A DNA stretch of 64,000 nt from Ardenticatenaceae bacterium (GTDB taxonomy: Bacteria; Chloroflexota; Anaerolineae; Promineifilales; Promineifilaceae): contig JACKBQ010000001.1 in assembly GCA_020634455.1 (NCBI GenBank), forward strand, positions 1,922,001 to 1,986,000. The letters run 5' to 3'. The notes below the pieces were generated by a model. The model was given only the letters and a program-made list of their open reading frames with translations. It was not told where the DNA came from and ran no database searches. The translations under genes were made by a program, and so were the position numbers. This document shows positions 32,251 to 40,221 of the stretch, one piece after another; positions within the stretch are counted from its first letter, which is position 1, and each line of letters opens with the position of its first letter.

Positions 32251-32721
32251 TTGAGCAATCCAGACGAACAATTGCTGCATTATATTGAGGATTTTGGCCT
32301 GTACTTTGAGCAATTTGGGTTGGCGCGCACGGCCGGGCGCATGTTGGGTTGGCTGCTCATTTGTGATCCGCCGCACCAGACAATGGACGAATTGGTCGAG
32401 GCGCTCCGAGTGAGTAAAAGCTCCATCAGCACCACCAGTCGCATGCTGATGTACATTGGGCTGGTGAGCAAGGTGAGCTTCCCCGGCGAGCGCAAGGATT
32501 ATTATCGCATTAGCGAAAACGCCTGGGTGCAGGGCTGGGAAGCCAAAAACAACCAGACCACGGAAATGAAGCTGATGGCGGTACGTGGGCTGGCACTGAT
32601 GCCCGAAGATAATCTTGGACGGCGGGAACGTTTGCAGGAAATGCACGATTTGTATCAATTTTTGGAAGAGGAACTGCCTAAACTGACGCAGCGCTGGCTG
32701 GAAATCCGCCAAAATAGTTAG
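32251..32721 (+). CDS. GbsR/MarR-like winged-helix regulator
   Basis: 156 residues, apparently TTG start at 32251 with AAGGAG 11-12 bp upstream. The ATG at 32241 is out of frame. The pattern GLARTAGRMLGWLLICDPPHQTMDELVEALRVSKSSISTTSRMLMYIGLVSKVSFPGERKDYYRI is typical of GbsR-type MarR relatives, and a coiled helix (NLGRRERLQEMHDLYQFLEEELPKL) dimerises. It precedes an ABC exporter by 140 bp on the same strand and has its own operator. Confidence 0.8.
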   Translation: MSNPDEQLLHYIEDFGLYFEQFGLARTAGRMLGWLLICDPPHQTMDELVEALRVSKSSISTTSRMLMYIGLVSKVSFPGERKDYYRISENAWVQGWEAKNNQTTEMKLMAVRGLALMPEDNLGRRERLQEMHDLYQFLEEELPKLTQRWLEIRQNS

Positions 32722-32862
32722 CGACCCGCAAAAACTCGCTTCGTAGCTAAAGAAAAGGTAACTGAACCTGAGATTGGCTTTTCTTTGTCTATTCCGCGAG
32801 CCGCGCAGGGCAATTGGGCAACCACCCGCTCGCTTTGAGGTGTACTTTTTTTGGAGAAAACT

Positions 32863-33771
32863 ATGAGTAAACATGTGATTGAAACAAGCGGTCTGACGGT
32901 GTATTACGGCCGTCATCGCGGCATCGTCAACGTGGATTTGACCGTTGAGGAAGGAGAGGTTTTTGGCTTCCTCGGCCCGAACGGGGCGGGCAAAACCACG
33001 ACCCAGCGGGTGCTGCTAGACATCATCCGGCCCACGTCGGGCAAGGCGTCCATTTTTGGGCTGGATTGCCAGACTCAGGGCGTGGACATTCGCCAGCGGG
33101 TGGGCTATCTGCCCGGTGAACTGGCGCTGTACAAAAATATGAAGGCCAGCCAGTTCTTCAAGATGTACGAATATTTGCGCAGCGAAAATGGTAGCAAAGG
33201 GTACTGGAAAGAGCTGGCCGAGCGGCTCGATCTGGACACCAGCCGCAAAATTGGCAACTTTTCACGCGGGAACAAGCAAAAAGTGGGCATCGTGGCCGCA
33301 TTTATGAACCGTCCCGACCTGCTGATTTTGGACGAGCCAACGGGTGGTTTAGACCCGCTGGTGCAGCAAACGGTGCTAGAAATGGTGCGTGAGGCGCAGG
33401 CAGACGGCCGTACCATCTTCTTCTCCTCCCACATCTTGCCGGAAGTGCAGGCGGTGGCTGACCGGGTGGGCATCATTCGCGATGGCCAGCTGGTAACGAC
33501 ACAGCGAGTGGAGGAGATGGTGGCCCAGCGCGTGACCCGGCTGAATCTGGGCTTTGCAGAGCTGCCGCCAGCCGATGCGTTCCAGTTTGCGGGCGTCACG
33601 GAGCTGAGCCGCGGCGAGCGGGATGTGATGCTAGAAGTGCAGGACAATCTGGCTCAGGTGCTGGCCGCAGCGGCGGCGAACAACATTCAGCATATCGAAA
33701 CAATGAACGTCAGTCTGGAAGACATCTTCCTGACTTACTACGGCAAGGGGAATGGAGGCAATCATGCTTAG
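32863..33771 (+). CDS. ABC transporter ATP-binding protein
   Basis: 302 residues from ATG 32863 (TTTGGAG upstream; the TTG at 32851 is rejected). Walker A is GPNGAGKTT, the signature FSRGNKQK, Walker B LLILDEPTGGLDP, H-loop SSHILPEVQ. The C-terminal extension (about 220-300) is typical of ABC-2-type exporters for bacteriocins, drugs or polymers. It overlaps the permease start by 8 bp, so both are translated together. Confidence 0.9.
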   Translation: MSKHVIETSGLTVYYGRHRGIVNVDLTVEEGEVFGFLGPNGAGKTTTQRVLLDIIRPTSGKASIFGLDCQTQGVDIRQRVGYLPGELALYKNMKASQFFKMYEYLRSENGSKGYWKELAERLDLDTSRKIGNFSRGNKQKVGIVAAFMNRPDLLILDEPTGGLDPLVQQTVLEMVREAQADGRTIFFSSHILPEVQAVADRVGIIRDGQLVTTQRVEEMVAQRVTRLNLGFAELPPADAFQFAGVTELSRGERDVMLEVQDNLAQVLAAAAANNIQHIETMNVSLEDIFLTYYGKGNGGNHA

Positions 33772-34582
33772 GTTATTGTGGCAAGAAATCGGTTTTCGGC
33801 GCAGCGCCATTATTGGCTGGGGGCTGGGACTCTGCTTTTTCCCGCTGGTCTACATTGGCATCTACCCCTCGGTGGCTGACCAGATGGCGGGATTTGCCGA
33901 CCTGGAAATTTACAAGGCGATGGGCATGAGCATTGGCACGTTCCCCGACTGGGTTGGCTCGATTTTAATCATTTTTATGCCGCTGGTGGCCGCGATTTAC
34001 GGCATTATCAACGGTACCGGCACATTGGCGGGTGAAGAGGAAGACGGCCGTCTCGAAATGATCGTCACCCTGCCGCTGCCGCGCTGGCAAATCGTTACCG
34101 CCAAGGCACTGGCCTTTGTGGTGTCGTCCATCCTCATCTTTTTGGTGGTGTCGCTGGTTTCCATGGGGGTCTTCCTGGGCATTGAAAGCCAGATCGAGAC
34201 CGAAATGGTGGGGCTGGATATGTTCCGAACCGTGATGATGACCTGGCCACTGGTGTTTGCGATGGGAATGCTGGGCATGTTCCTGGGCGCTTTTTGCGCC
34301 AACCGTCGCTTTGCCTCGATGGTTGCAGCGGCCGTTTTGGTGGTGAGCTACTTTGGCAGCAATCTATCGGCATCCACCGATGTTCTGGAACCATTTAAGC
34401 CGTTCTTCTTGTTTACCTATTTGGATGCATCGGGAACGGCCGTACTAGAAGGGCAGGCTGCGGGGGATATGCTGGTGCTGCTGGCCGTCGGGCTGGTGAG
34501 CTTGGCCCTGGCCCTCGTCTTCTTCCAGCGCCGCGACCTGACGGTGGGCCTGTGGCCGTGGCAGCGGGCGCGGGTTTCGTAA
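33764..34582 (+). CDS. ABC-2-type transporter permease
   Basis: 272 residues from ATG 33764, preceded by GGAGG. Six predicted helices, including IIGWGLGLCFFPLVYIGIY, SILIIFMPLVAAIYGIING and ILIFLVVSLVSMGVFLGI, with the cytoplasmic loop GTGTLAGEEEDGRLEMIVTLPLPRW typical of ABC-2 permeases. Partner of the ATPase just upstream; substrate unknown, with GbsR-like control suggesting an osmotic, drug or envelope signal. Confidence 0.85.
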   Translation: MLRLLWQEIGFRRSAIIGWGLGLCFFPLVYIGIYPSVADQMAGFADLEIYKAMGMSIGTFPDWVGSILIIFMPLVAAIYGIINGTGTLAGEEEDGRLEMIVTLPLPRWQIVTAKALAFVVSSILIFLVVSLVSMGVFLGIESQIETEMVGLDMFRTVMMTWPLVFAMGMLGMFLGAFCANRRFASMVAAAVLVVSYFGSNLSASTDVLEPFKPFFLFTYLDASGTAVLEGQAAGDMLVLLAVGLVSLALALVFFQRRDLTVGLWPWQRARVS

Positions 34583-34669
34583 ACGGTAATCTGTAAACCG
34601 TAAACAGTAATCGGTAAGCAGTGAACAATACTGCTTACCGATTACCGAACACCGATTACGGATTACCGC
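34583..34669. repeat. GGTAATCGGTAAAC hairpin repeat
   Basis: Tandem GTAATCNGTAA units on one arm and TTACCGATTACCG units on the other, between convergent genes. The last codons and the TAA of the SnoaL-like gene (34656) lie inside it. Confidence 0.75.
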
Positions 34670-35069
34670 TCACTGGTGATTTGTGAACGTGAACGACTTT
34701 CCAACCGGCCGCGTCCTTGACCAGGACGCGGCTTTCGTTGTGGCTGCGGTGCTGGATGCCTGCGTCGCTGGCGATGGAGAGCATGAAAGTGTAGGAGACA
34801 ACGGCCGTTACCACCCCCATCCCCTCGCCATAAATCTGCACACGTGGCTCCCACAAATCGTAGCGGAAATCGCTGTTGGTTCCGGCCCAGCTGTGGTCAA
34901 TCATGAACAGGTGGAAGTCCAGCCCGTCCTGCCGGTGCGGTGTGACAAACCATTCGTACAGCGATAAATCTTCGGATGTGGTCGCTTTGTAAGTGGCCAC
35001 ATCCTTGCTAAAAATGCTCTGAATGTGCCGGTGCAAAAAGTCCCACATTTCTTGTTCTAATTTGCTCAT
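34656..35069 (-). CDS. SnoaL/NTF2-like protein, CaMKII-association type
   Basis: 137 residues. It is a cone-shaped NTF2-like fold: the N-terminal helix EQEMWDFLHRHIQSIFSKDVATYKATTSEDLSLYEWFVTPHRQDG, then strands ending SHNESRVLVKDAAGWKVVHVHKSPVS, the pattern of the CaMKII association-domain family. It is used for small-ligand binding or oligomerisation. It starts 2 bp downstream of the ruvA stop on the same strand, so it may be co-transcribed. Its C-terminal end is encoded by a repeat. Confidence 0.7.
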   Translation of the reverse strand: MSKLEQEMWDFLHRHIQSIFSKDVATYKATTSEDLSLYEWFVTPHRQDGLDFHLFMIDHSWAGTNSDFRYDLWEPRVQIYGEGMGVVTAVVSYTFMLSIASDAGIQHRSHNESRVLVKDAAGWKVVHVHKSPVSGNP

Positions 35070-35071
35070 AC

Positions 35072-35653
35072 CTACCCCTGATCCAATTGTTGCAGCGCCA
35101 TTTGCACGCGCTCGTCGAAGGATTTAACGTCGCGGGGGATGTTTTGTAGGGCTGATTGGGCTTCCACAATGCTGAAGCCCAGCCCGGTGAGAAAGTCAAT
35201 CACATCGGCATCGACATCGCTGACCAGCGGTACGGCCGTATTCACCTGAGACATGTCCAATTTATCACGCAGCTGGAACATGATGCGTTCGGCCGTTTTC
35301 TTACCAATACCAGGGACGCGCTGGAGAACGGCCGTTTCCTCCCGCATAATCGCACTTTTCAGCAGTTCTGGACTGAGCGTCGCCAAAATGGAGAGTGCCA
35401 CCTTTGGCCCGACGCCGTTCACACCCAGCAATACTTCAAAAAGCTGCAAATCCTCTTCCGCCTCAAAGCCGTACAGCGACAGTTCCTGCTCGCGCACGAT
35501 GAGGTGGGTGTGCAGCCGCACCGACCGGCCCACGCCGCCCACATCTTCCAGCACCGTGCGCGGCACAAACACGCGCACGCCCACGCCGCCTACACCTACA
35601 ACCAGGCTGTTATCTTCAATTTTTAGAATGGTTCCACTTAGCGAAGCTATCAT
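35072..35653 (-). CDS. ruvA: Holliday junction branch migration protein RuvA
   Basis: 193 residues. OB domain MIASLSGTILKIEDNSLVVGVGGVGVRVFVP. HhH motifs LLGVNGVGPKVALSILATL and LQRVPGIGKKTAERIMFQLRDKL bind the junction DNA, and domain III (about 145-193, DVIDFLTGLGFSIVEAQSAL) contacts RuvB. No ruvB gene is in the window. The order yebC-ruvC-EAD-like-ruvA is read leftwards. Confidence 0.95.
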   Translation of the reverse strand: MIASLSGTILKIEDNSLVVGVGGVGVRVFVPRTVLEDVGGVGRSVRLHTHLIVREQELSLYGFEAEEDLQLFEVLLGVNGVGPKVALSILATLSPELLKSAIMREETAVLQRVPGIGKKTAERIMFQLRDKLDMSQVNTAVPLVSDVDADVIDFLTGLGFSIVEAQSALQNIPRDVKSFDERVQMALQQLDQG

Positions 35654-35668
35654 CTAAATCTTCCCAAA

Positions 35669-36037
35669 TTACCGCAAAATAATAAGAAATACGACCATAA
35701 GTACAAGAAGAACGCCTAAAGACAATGTCCATAAAATCAGTTTGGATGAATCAAATTGTATCGCTACTTTATGCCTTTCTGGGGCAACATCATGAAGTTG
35801 TTCCCAACGTACGACATTCCGACGGTAACCCACAATCAACCGATTGAGCGTGTAAGCTAGATCATTTTCCAGGGCAAAATCAACCATGGATTGTGCTTTT
35901 TCTGCTTTTGTTACACCTGGCAGCCCTTCATAATCCACGTTCAGCCAGGAACAAAGCGTTTTCAATTCAACTTCATTGAAATGATAATGAAGTGCACTCA
36001 GCGTTTTTTCGGTAGAAAAATGGTATGGTCTGGACAT
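35669..36037 (-). CDS. Effector-associated (death-like) domain protein with C-terminal membrane anchor
   Basis: 122 residues. Residues 10-75 (LSALHYHFNEVELKTLCSWL...VDYEGLPG...KAEKAQSMVDFALEN) match the general pattern of effector-associated domains found in bacterial conflict systems with CHAT, caspase-like or NTPase partners: helical, FNxxELxxLC, VDYExLPG and KAxxLV. The exact EAD class cannot be assigned by eye. A single C-terminal helix (about 101-121, LILWTLSLGVLLVLMVVFLIIL) anchors it with the domain in the cytoplasm. It sits between ruvC (14 bp away) and ruvA (15 bp), apparently in the same operon. Slightly more AT-rich than its neighbours. Confidence 0.55.
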   Translation of the reverse strand: MSRPYHFSTEKTLSALHYHFNEVELKTLCSWLNVDYEGLPGVTKAEKAQSMVDFALENDLAYTLNRLIVGYRRNVVRWEQLHDVAPERHKVAIQFDSSKLILWTLSLGVLLVLMVVFLIILR

Positions 36038-36051
36038 TCTTCAAAAAAATC

Positions 36052-36540
36052 TCAATCGTACAGGTTTTCAAACCGCTGGTAATGGTAATGGGTGATGGCC
36101 ACTGCCAGGCCGTCGGCGGCATCGTCGGGGCGGGGTGTTTCTTCCAGATCGAGCAGGTTGCGCACCATGAGCTGCACCTGGGCTTTGTCCGCTTTGCCGT
36201 AGCCAGTGACCGCGTCCTTAATTTTGGGCGGGGAGTATTCGCCGATGGGCAGCCCAGCGTTGGCCACGGTGAGCAGCAGCACACCCCGCGCCTGACCCAC
36301 GGTGATCGCCGTCGTTACGTTACGGCCGAAAAAGACCTCTTCGATGCCCACGCTGTCTGGCTGGTAGGTGTCAATCAGTTGTTGTAGTTCTTGCTGGATT
36401 TGCTGTAAGCGTTGGGGCATGGGGGTTTTGGCGGGGGTGGAAATGACGCCGTAGGTAACGGCCGTAAATTCCCCCTCTTCCACATCCACAATGCCGTACC
36501 CGGTGGTTGCTGTGCCGGGATCCAGGCCTAAAATACGCAT
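36052..36540 (-). CDS. ruvC: Crossover junction endodeoxyribonuclease RuvC
   Basis: 162 residues, RNase H fold. Catalytic acidic residues are Asp7 (RILGLDPG), Glu67 (GIEEVFFG), Asp140 and Asp143 (RPDDAADGLAVAI). It resolves Holliday junctions with RuvAB. ATG starts right after a hairpin repeat. Confidence 0.96.
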   Translation of the reverse strand: MRILGLDPGTATTGYGIVDVEEGEFTAVTYGVISTPAKTPMPQRLQQIQQELQQLIDTYQPDSVGIEEVFFGRNVTTAITVGQARGVLLLTVANAGLPIGEYSPPKIKDAVTGYGKADKAQVQLMVRNLLDLEETPRPDDAADGLAVAITHYHYQRFENLYD

Positions 36541-36542
36541 GA

Positions 36543-36597
36543 GGAATTGTGAATTGTGAATTGTGGTCGGTCATTAACCGACCACAATTCACAATCA
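36543..36597. repeat. TGTGAATTGTGAATTGTGGTCGG hairpin repeat
   Basis: Arms GTGAATTGTGAATTGTGGTC and GACCACAATTCACAATCAC around the loop GGTCATTAACC, within the yebC-ruvC interval (58 bp). Confidence 0.75.
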
Positions 36598-36598
36598 C

Positions 36599-37345
36599 TT
36601 ACGCAGCTTCCATCGCGGCGATCGCTTCGTCGCTGATTTCTAGCGTGGAGTAGACGTTTTGCACGTCGTCCAAATCTTCAATGACCTCAATAACGCGCAT
36701 CACCTGAAGCGCATCAGACTCGCTCAATTCGATTGCGTTGTTTGGCTCATACACCATGCTGGCTTCTTCGACCGACATACCAGCATCTTTTATGGCTTCA
36801 CGCACGGCCTGGAAGTTTTCCAGCTCGGTATACACTTCGGCCACCTCACCAAACTGAATATCATCCGCACCCGCATCAGCTGCAACTAAAAACAGCTCGT
36901 CCTGATCAACCTTGCCGCCCACCGCAATATATCCTTTGCGGGTGAACTGCCAGGCCACAGACCCAGCCTCTGCCATATTGCCCCCATTTTTGCTCAACGC
37001 ATGGCGCAAATCAGCTACGGCACGGTTCTTATTGTCGGTGACCACTTCGACCAGCAAACCGACGCCGTTGGGCGCATACGCCTCGTACATCAGCTCGAAT
37101 AGCTCGCTGCCTTCCAGCTCACCCGTACCGCGCTTAACGGCCCGCTCGATGTTGTCTTTGGGCATGTTGTTGGCTTTGGCTTTGTCGATGGCCAGACCCA
37201 ATCGTGTGTTAAAAGAGGGGTCTCCGCCACCTTCACGCGCGGCGATGGTTAACTCTTTGGTCAGCTGGGTAAAAATCTTGCCGCGCTTTTTATCCGTAGC
37301 CGCCTTTTTATGCTTGATGGTGGACCACTTGGAATGTCCAGACAT
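36599..37345 (-). CDS. yebC: YebC/PmpR-family regulatory / translation factor
   Basis: 248 residues. MSGHSKWSTIKHKKAATDKKRGKIFTQLTKEL is diagnostic of the YebC N-terminus, with YEAYAPNGVGLLVEVVTDNKNR and MVYEPNNAIELSESDALQVMRVIE later. Family members act as DNA-binding regulators or as ribosome-associated factors. First gene of the ruvC-ruvA cluster; two 15-bp palindromes lie upstream. Confidence 0.95.
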   Translation of the reverse strand: MSGHSKWSTIKHKKAATDKKRGKIFTQLTKELTIAAREGGGDPSFNTRLGLAIDKAKANNMPKDNIERAVKRGTGELEGSELFELMYEAYAPNGVGLLVEVVTDNKNRAVADLRHALSKNGGNMAEAGSVAWQFTRKGYIAVGGKVDQDELFLVAADAGADDIQFGEVAEVYTELENFQAVREAIKDAGMSVEEASMVYEPNNAIELSESDALQVMRVIEVIEDLDDVQNVYSTLEISDEAIAAMEAA

Positions 37346-37461
37346 AGTTACTCTCCAACTTTTATTACAAATTTCAATCCAATAATTGGGATGTTGAATG
37401 CGTATTATAGCACAGTCAGCAGGGGAGCGAACAGTTAACAGAAGATGATGATTGAAGCGAA

Positions 37462-37476
37462 AGATTGGTCCAATCT
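37462..37476. promoter_or_regulatory. Palindrome AGATTGGTCCAATCT, copy 1
   Basis: Perfect palindrome (central T/A aside), exactly 50 bp from its twin at 37512, upstream of yebC. It could be an operator pair for the yebC-ruv operon or a repeat remnant. Confidence 0.4.
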
Positions 37477-37511
37477 ATGCCAGAATTTTCGTTGAGCAAG
37501 GGTGGGCAAGA

Positions 37512-37526
37512 AGATTGGACCAATCT
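37512..37526. promoter_or_regulatory. Palindrome AGATTGGACCAATCT, copy 2
   Basis: Differs from copy 1 only in the central base and touches the stop codon of the PfkB-type gene. The 179-bp gap 37346-37524 holds these two sites and no gene. Confidence 0.4.
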
Positions 37527-38373
37527 AAGAACGATAGGCGGATTCCGGCAACGGCCGTTTCCACCCCGTCGCCATCTTTCCACCCAACTTACCCTGCGCC
37601 ACCGCTGCATCTAAATCTCCGCCACGCCAAAATTCAGCCAAAAAGTAAGCGATAAACGCATCGCCGCAGCCCACGGTGCTGCCCTGCACGGGAATGGCTT
37701 CGACGTTGTAAAACCATTCTTGCGGTTGGGAACGGCCGTCCCACACCCACACCCCGCGCGACCCCAACGTCACCACCAGCAGCTTGCCCAGGTCAAACAC
37801 AATTTGGCGCAGTTGCGGCAGCAGCGGATCATCCAGCGAACCTGGCCAGCCGATAAAGCCCAAATCGAGCAGCGGCATCGTTGCGGCAAAGCGCTCAAGG
37901 GTAAGGTGGCGAAAATCAAGGAAATCGGCGGAGCGGAACGGCCGTTTCCACACCCCCATCTCGGCTAAACGATGCACCTCCCGCTCGATGCTGTCTACCA
38001 GCACAGCATGCACCCGCTCGGCCTGGGCCACCATCGCTTCTTCGGCAGACGTGAGCTGAAAATCAGCCAACACGCCTTCCACAAAGTTGTCCATGTAGAT
38101 TTGCCCATCGGGCAAAAAAGCGATGTCTATGCTGGGGGTACGGCCGTTTCCCACCCAACTCTCTGGCAAATAAGCAATCTCATGCCGCTGAAAAAAGTCC
38201 CGAAACAGCTGCTCCCCATCCGGCCCAATGCGCGTGACGAACCGATGCGGCAAACCAAGCTGCCGCCAATGGTACGCCATGTTCAAACAGCCACCACCGG
38301 GGAGGATACGGCCGTCTGCCTTGTAAATATCCAAACTCGCCGCCCCTAACAAAATCGTCTCTGCTTCAACCAT
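37525..38373 (-). CDS. PfkB-family carbohydrate kinase
   Basis: 282 residues. N-terminal GRILPGGGCLNMAYHWRQLGLPHRFVTRIGPDGEQLF; C-terminal ATP/catalytic motif GSTVGCGDAFIAYFLAEFWRGGD, in which the Asp is the catalytic base. The motif reads GSTVGCGD instead of DTTGAGD, as in some fructosamine and inositol kinase relatives, so the sugar is uncertain. It lies divergent to the MFS exporter. Confidence 0.8.
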   Translation of the reverse strand: MVEAETILLGAASLDIYKADGRILPGGGCLNMAYHWRQLGLPHRFVTRIGPDGEQLFRDFFQRHEIAYLPESWVGNGRTPSIDIAFLPDGQIYMDNFVEGVLADFQLTSAEEAMVAQAERVHAVLVDSIEREVHRLAEMGVWKRPFRSADFLDFRHLTLERFAATMPLLDLGFIGWPGSLDDPLLPQLRQIVFDLGKLLVVTLGSRGVWVWDGRSQPQEWFYNVEAIPVQGSTVGCGDAFIAYFLAEFWRGGDLDAAVAQGKLGGKMATGWKRPLPESAYRS

Positions 38374-38396
38374 GTTCTTCCTCTATCAAAAGTCTA

Positions 38397-38470
38397 GGAC
38401 GCGGACAAGCACGGATGAACGCGGAACAACTGATTTAAATCCGCGCTTGTCCGCGCTCGTCTACGTCCAA
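38397..38470. repeat. Hairpin repeat, ACGCGGACAAGCACGGAT family
   Basis: Arms GGACGCGGACAAGCACGGAT and CGCGCTTGTCCGCGCTCGTC, same family as at 5005, 14770 and 61630. Confidence 0.7.
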
Positions 38471-38531
38471 TTTTTTAATATACCTTGACGGTAAAGTCGC
38501 CACATCTAGCCATCAACATTACAATTGGGTG

Positions 38532-39947
38532 ATGGAAAACAGTACCCACAAACCATCTGCATCTGTCCAAGTTGCAAACCCCAACCAGCTTCTCTACGCG
38601 CTCATGATCACCGCCATCATTTTACCGCTTTCGGAATGGATGCTTTCCGTCTCTTTGCCCATCATCCGCGATGATTTTGGCATTGCGGCGGATTCGGCCG
38701 CCTGGATTTCCACCGCCTTCACCCTGCCGTTTATGATGCTGATGCCGGTTTACGGCCGTATCAGCGACAGTCTTAGCCGTAGACGGTTGCTCATCCTGGG
38801 CATTTCCATCTTCGCCACGGGTTCCCTGTTAGCCACTTTTTCTACCAGCCTCACCAGCCTCATGGTCGCCCGCGTCATCCAGGGCGTGGGCGTAGCCGGC
38901 CTGCTGCCGCTCTCCTTGGCGCTCATCACCGGCGTGTTTCCCCCGGCGCAGCGCAGCCAGGCGATGGGTATGTGGAGCACTGTTGGCCCGGTGCTGGGCG
39001 TCATCAGCCCCATTTTGGCTGGCGTCATTGTTGGGATGTGGAGTTGGCGCACCAGCTTTGTTCCTGGCGTTATTATTGCTGTGGTGAGCATTCTGGCCAT
39101 CCATTTTATGACCCCCGCCACCGCCCGGCAGGCGCAGTACCAGTTCCTGAAACGCTTCGACTGGCTGGGCGTTCTCTACCTCTCGGCGACGCTCGTTTCG
39201 CTGCTGTTCTACTTTTCCAGCCGCCCCATCACCGGGCGTCCCCCACTGCAAGATTGGCGACTGTTGTTGGGCACCATCCTCTTTTTGGCGCTTTTCCTGC
39301 GCCACGAAAACCGAAAAACCAATCCGTTCATCAATTTACGCATTTTCAAAAATCGCGCACTGGTTATCGGCTCCGTTAGCGCCGGTTTGCGCATGTTGAC
39401 CCTAGGTGGCGGGCTGGGCTTCCTCATGCCGCTCTACCTGGCCGATGTGGTGCAGCTAGACCCCACCCGCTCCGGTTTTTACCTGATGGTGAACCCGGTG
39501 GCGATGACCCTGTTTGTGCGCTACGGCAGCCGTTGGTCGGAACGTTTTGGCAGCCGGGTGATTGGGATTGTGGGGTTTGGGATGGTAACGGCCGTTATGC
39601 TCATCTTCGCCCAACTCCCCGTCAACGCCGCCCATTGGTTCATCATCCTGCTGCTGTTTCTGTTTGGCACCGGCACTGGCCTGATGCTCTCCATGCTCCA
39701 CCAGGCCGCCCTCGATGAAGTGCCAACCGCCGACCTGGGCACTGCCTCCGGCATTTACAGCATGATTCGCTTTCTGGGGTCGGCCTGCGGCTCAGCGTTT
39801 GGCGGCGTGCTGCTCCAGCTTTACCTGGACCAAAGCGGCATCACGCAGCTTGCCGCGTACCAACACGTCTTCCTCTGGTTTGCTGGGTTTGCCATCCTGG
39901 GATTGCTCACCGCCGCATTTTTGCCCCAAATCACCCCAAAAATCTAA
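38532..39947 (+). CDS. MFS drug-efflux transporter, DHA2 type
   Basis: 471 residues from ATG 38532 (GTG 38529 also in frame). Fourteen predicted helices. Motif A (GRISDSLSRRRLLILG) and motif C-like GVGVAGLLPLSLALITGVFPPAQRSQAMGMWSTVGPVLGVISPILAG fit the EmrB/QacA (DHA2) group of proton-driven multidrug exporters. The last segment (DLGTASGIYSMIRFLGSACGSAFGGVLL) is typical too. A hairpin repeat that has been split by the IS110 insertion follows. Confidence 0.85.
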   Translation: MENSTHKPSASVQVANPNQLLYALMITAIILPLSEWMLSVSLPIIRDDFGIAADSAAWISTAFTLPFMMLMPVYGRISDSLSRRRLLILGISIFATGSLLATFSTSLTSLMVARVIQGVGVAGLLPLSLALITGVFPPAQRSQAMGMWSTVGPVLGVISPILAGVIVGMWSWRTSFVPGVIIAVVSILAIHFMTPATARQAQYQFLKRFDWLGVLYLSATLVSLLFYFSSRPITGRPPLQDWRLLLGTILFLALFLRHENRKTNPFINLRIFKNRALVIGSVSAGLRMLTLGGGLGFLMPLYLADVVQLDPTRSGFYLMVNPVAMTLFVRYGSRWSERFGSRVIGIVGFGMVTAVMLIFAQLPVNAAHWFIILLLFLFGTGTGLMLSMLHQAALDEVPTADLGTASGIYSMIRFLGSACGSAFGGVLLQLYLDQSGITQLAAYQHVFLWFAGFAILGLLTAAFLPQITPKI

Positions 39948-40044
39948 CCGCGGAGCGCGCGGAGGGCGCAGAGAATAAAAAAAACTCCGCGCTCTTGTAT
40001 GTTTAAAAGTGAGAGATAATCAACGTATACAGATTATTTCTCAA

Positions 40045-40195
40045 GCAGCCGGGAGATGTTCGTTCGCGCTCTAAGTCCTGGAACTCGTCGCAGAGATTAA
40101 CACCCCGGCTGCACACTCTATCAAGAGGACGGACGGTATCTGAAGCCACCCTCAGGGTTGAGCTTGTATTAGCAAGAAGGTTCGCTGGATAGAGT
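40045..40195 (+). ncRNA. Candidate IS110 bridge RNA
   Basis: Two stem-loops upstream of the transposase. Stem 1: GCAGCCGGG (40045-40053) with CCCGGCTGC (40104-40112). Stem 2: ACTCTATC (40115-40122) with GATAGAGT (40188-40195). Loop 1 contains CGCGCTCT (40065-40072), identical to the left target flank 39988-39995, and CGCAGAG (40089-40095), complementary with one mismatch to the right target CTCCGCG. Loop 2 contains ACGGTATCT (40133-40141), identical to the right end of the element (41214-41222), and CAAG near 40172, complementary to CTTG at the left end. This is the target-loop and donor-loop layout known for IS621. Outer ends of the RNA are not defined. Confidence 0.75.
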
Positions 40196-40221
40196 TTAGC
40201 CCAATCCAAAGGAACGGTTGC

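Noticed and set aside
31873..32916. Minus-strand 347-codon ORF across 31.9-32.9 kb
   Set aside because: Overlaps three supported plus-strand genes and the operator; composition is a shadow of those genes.
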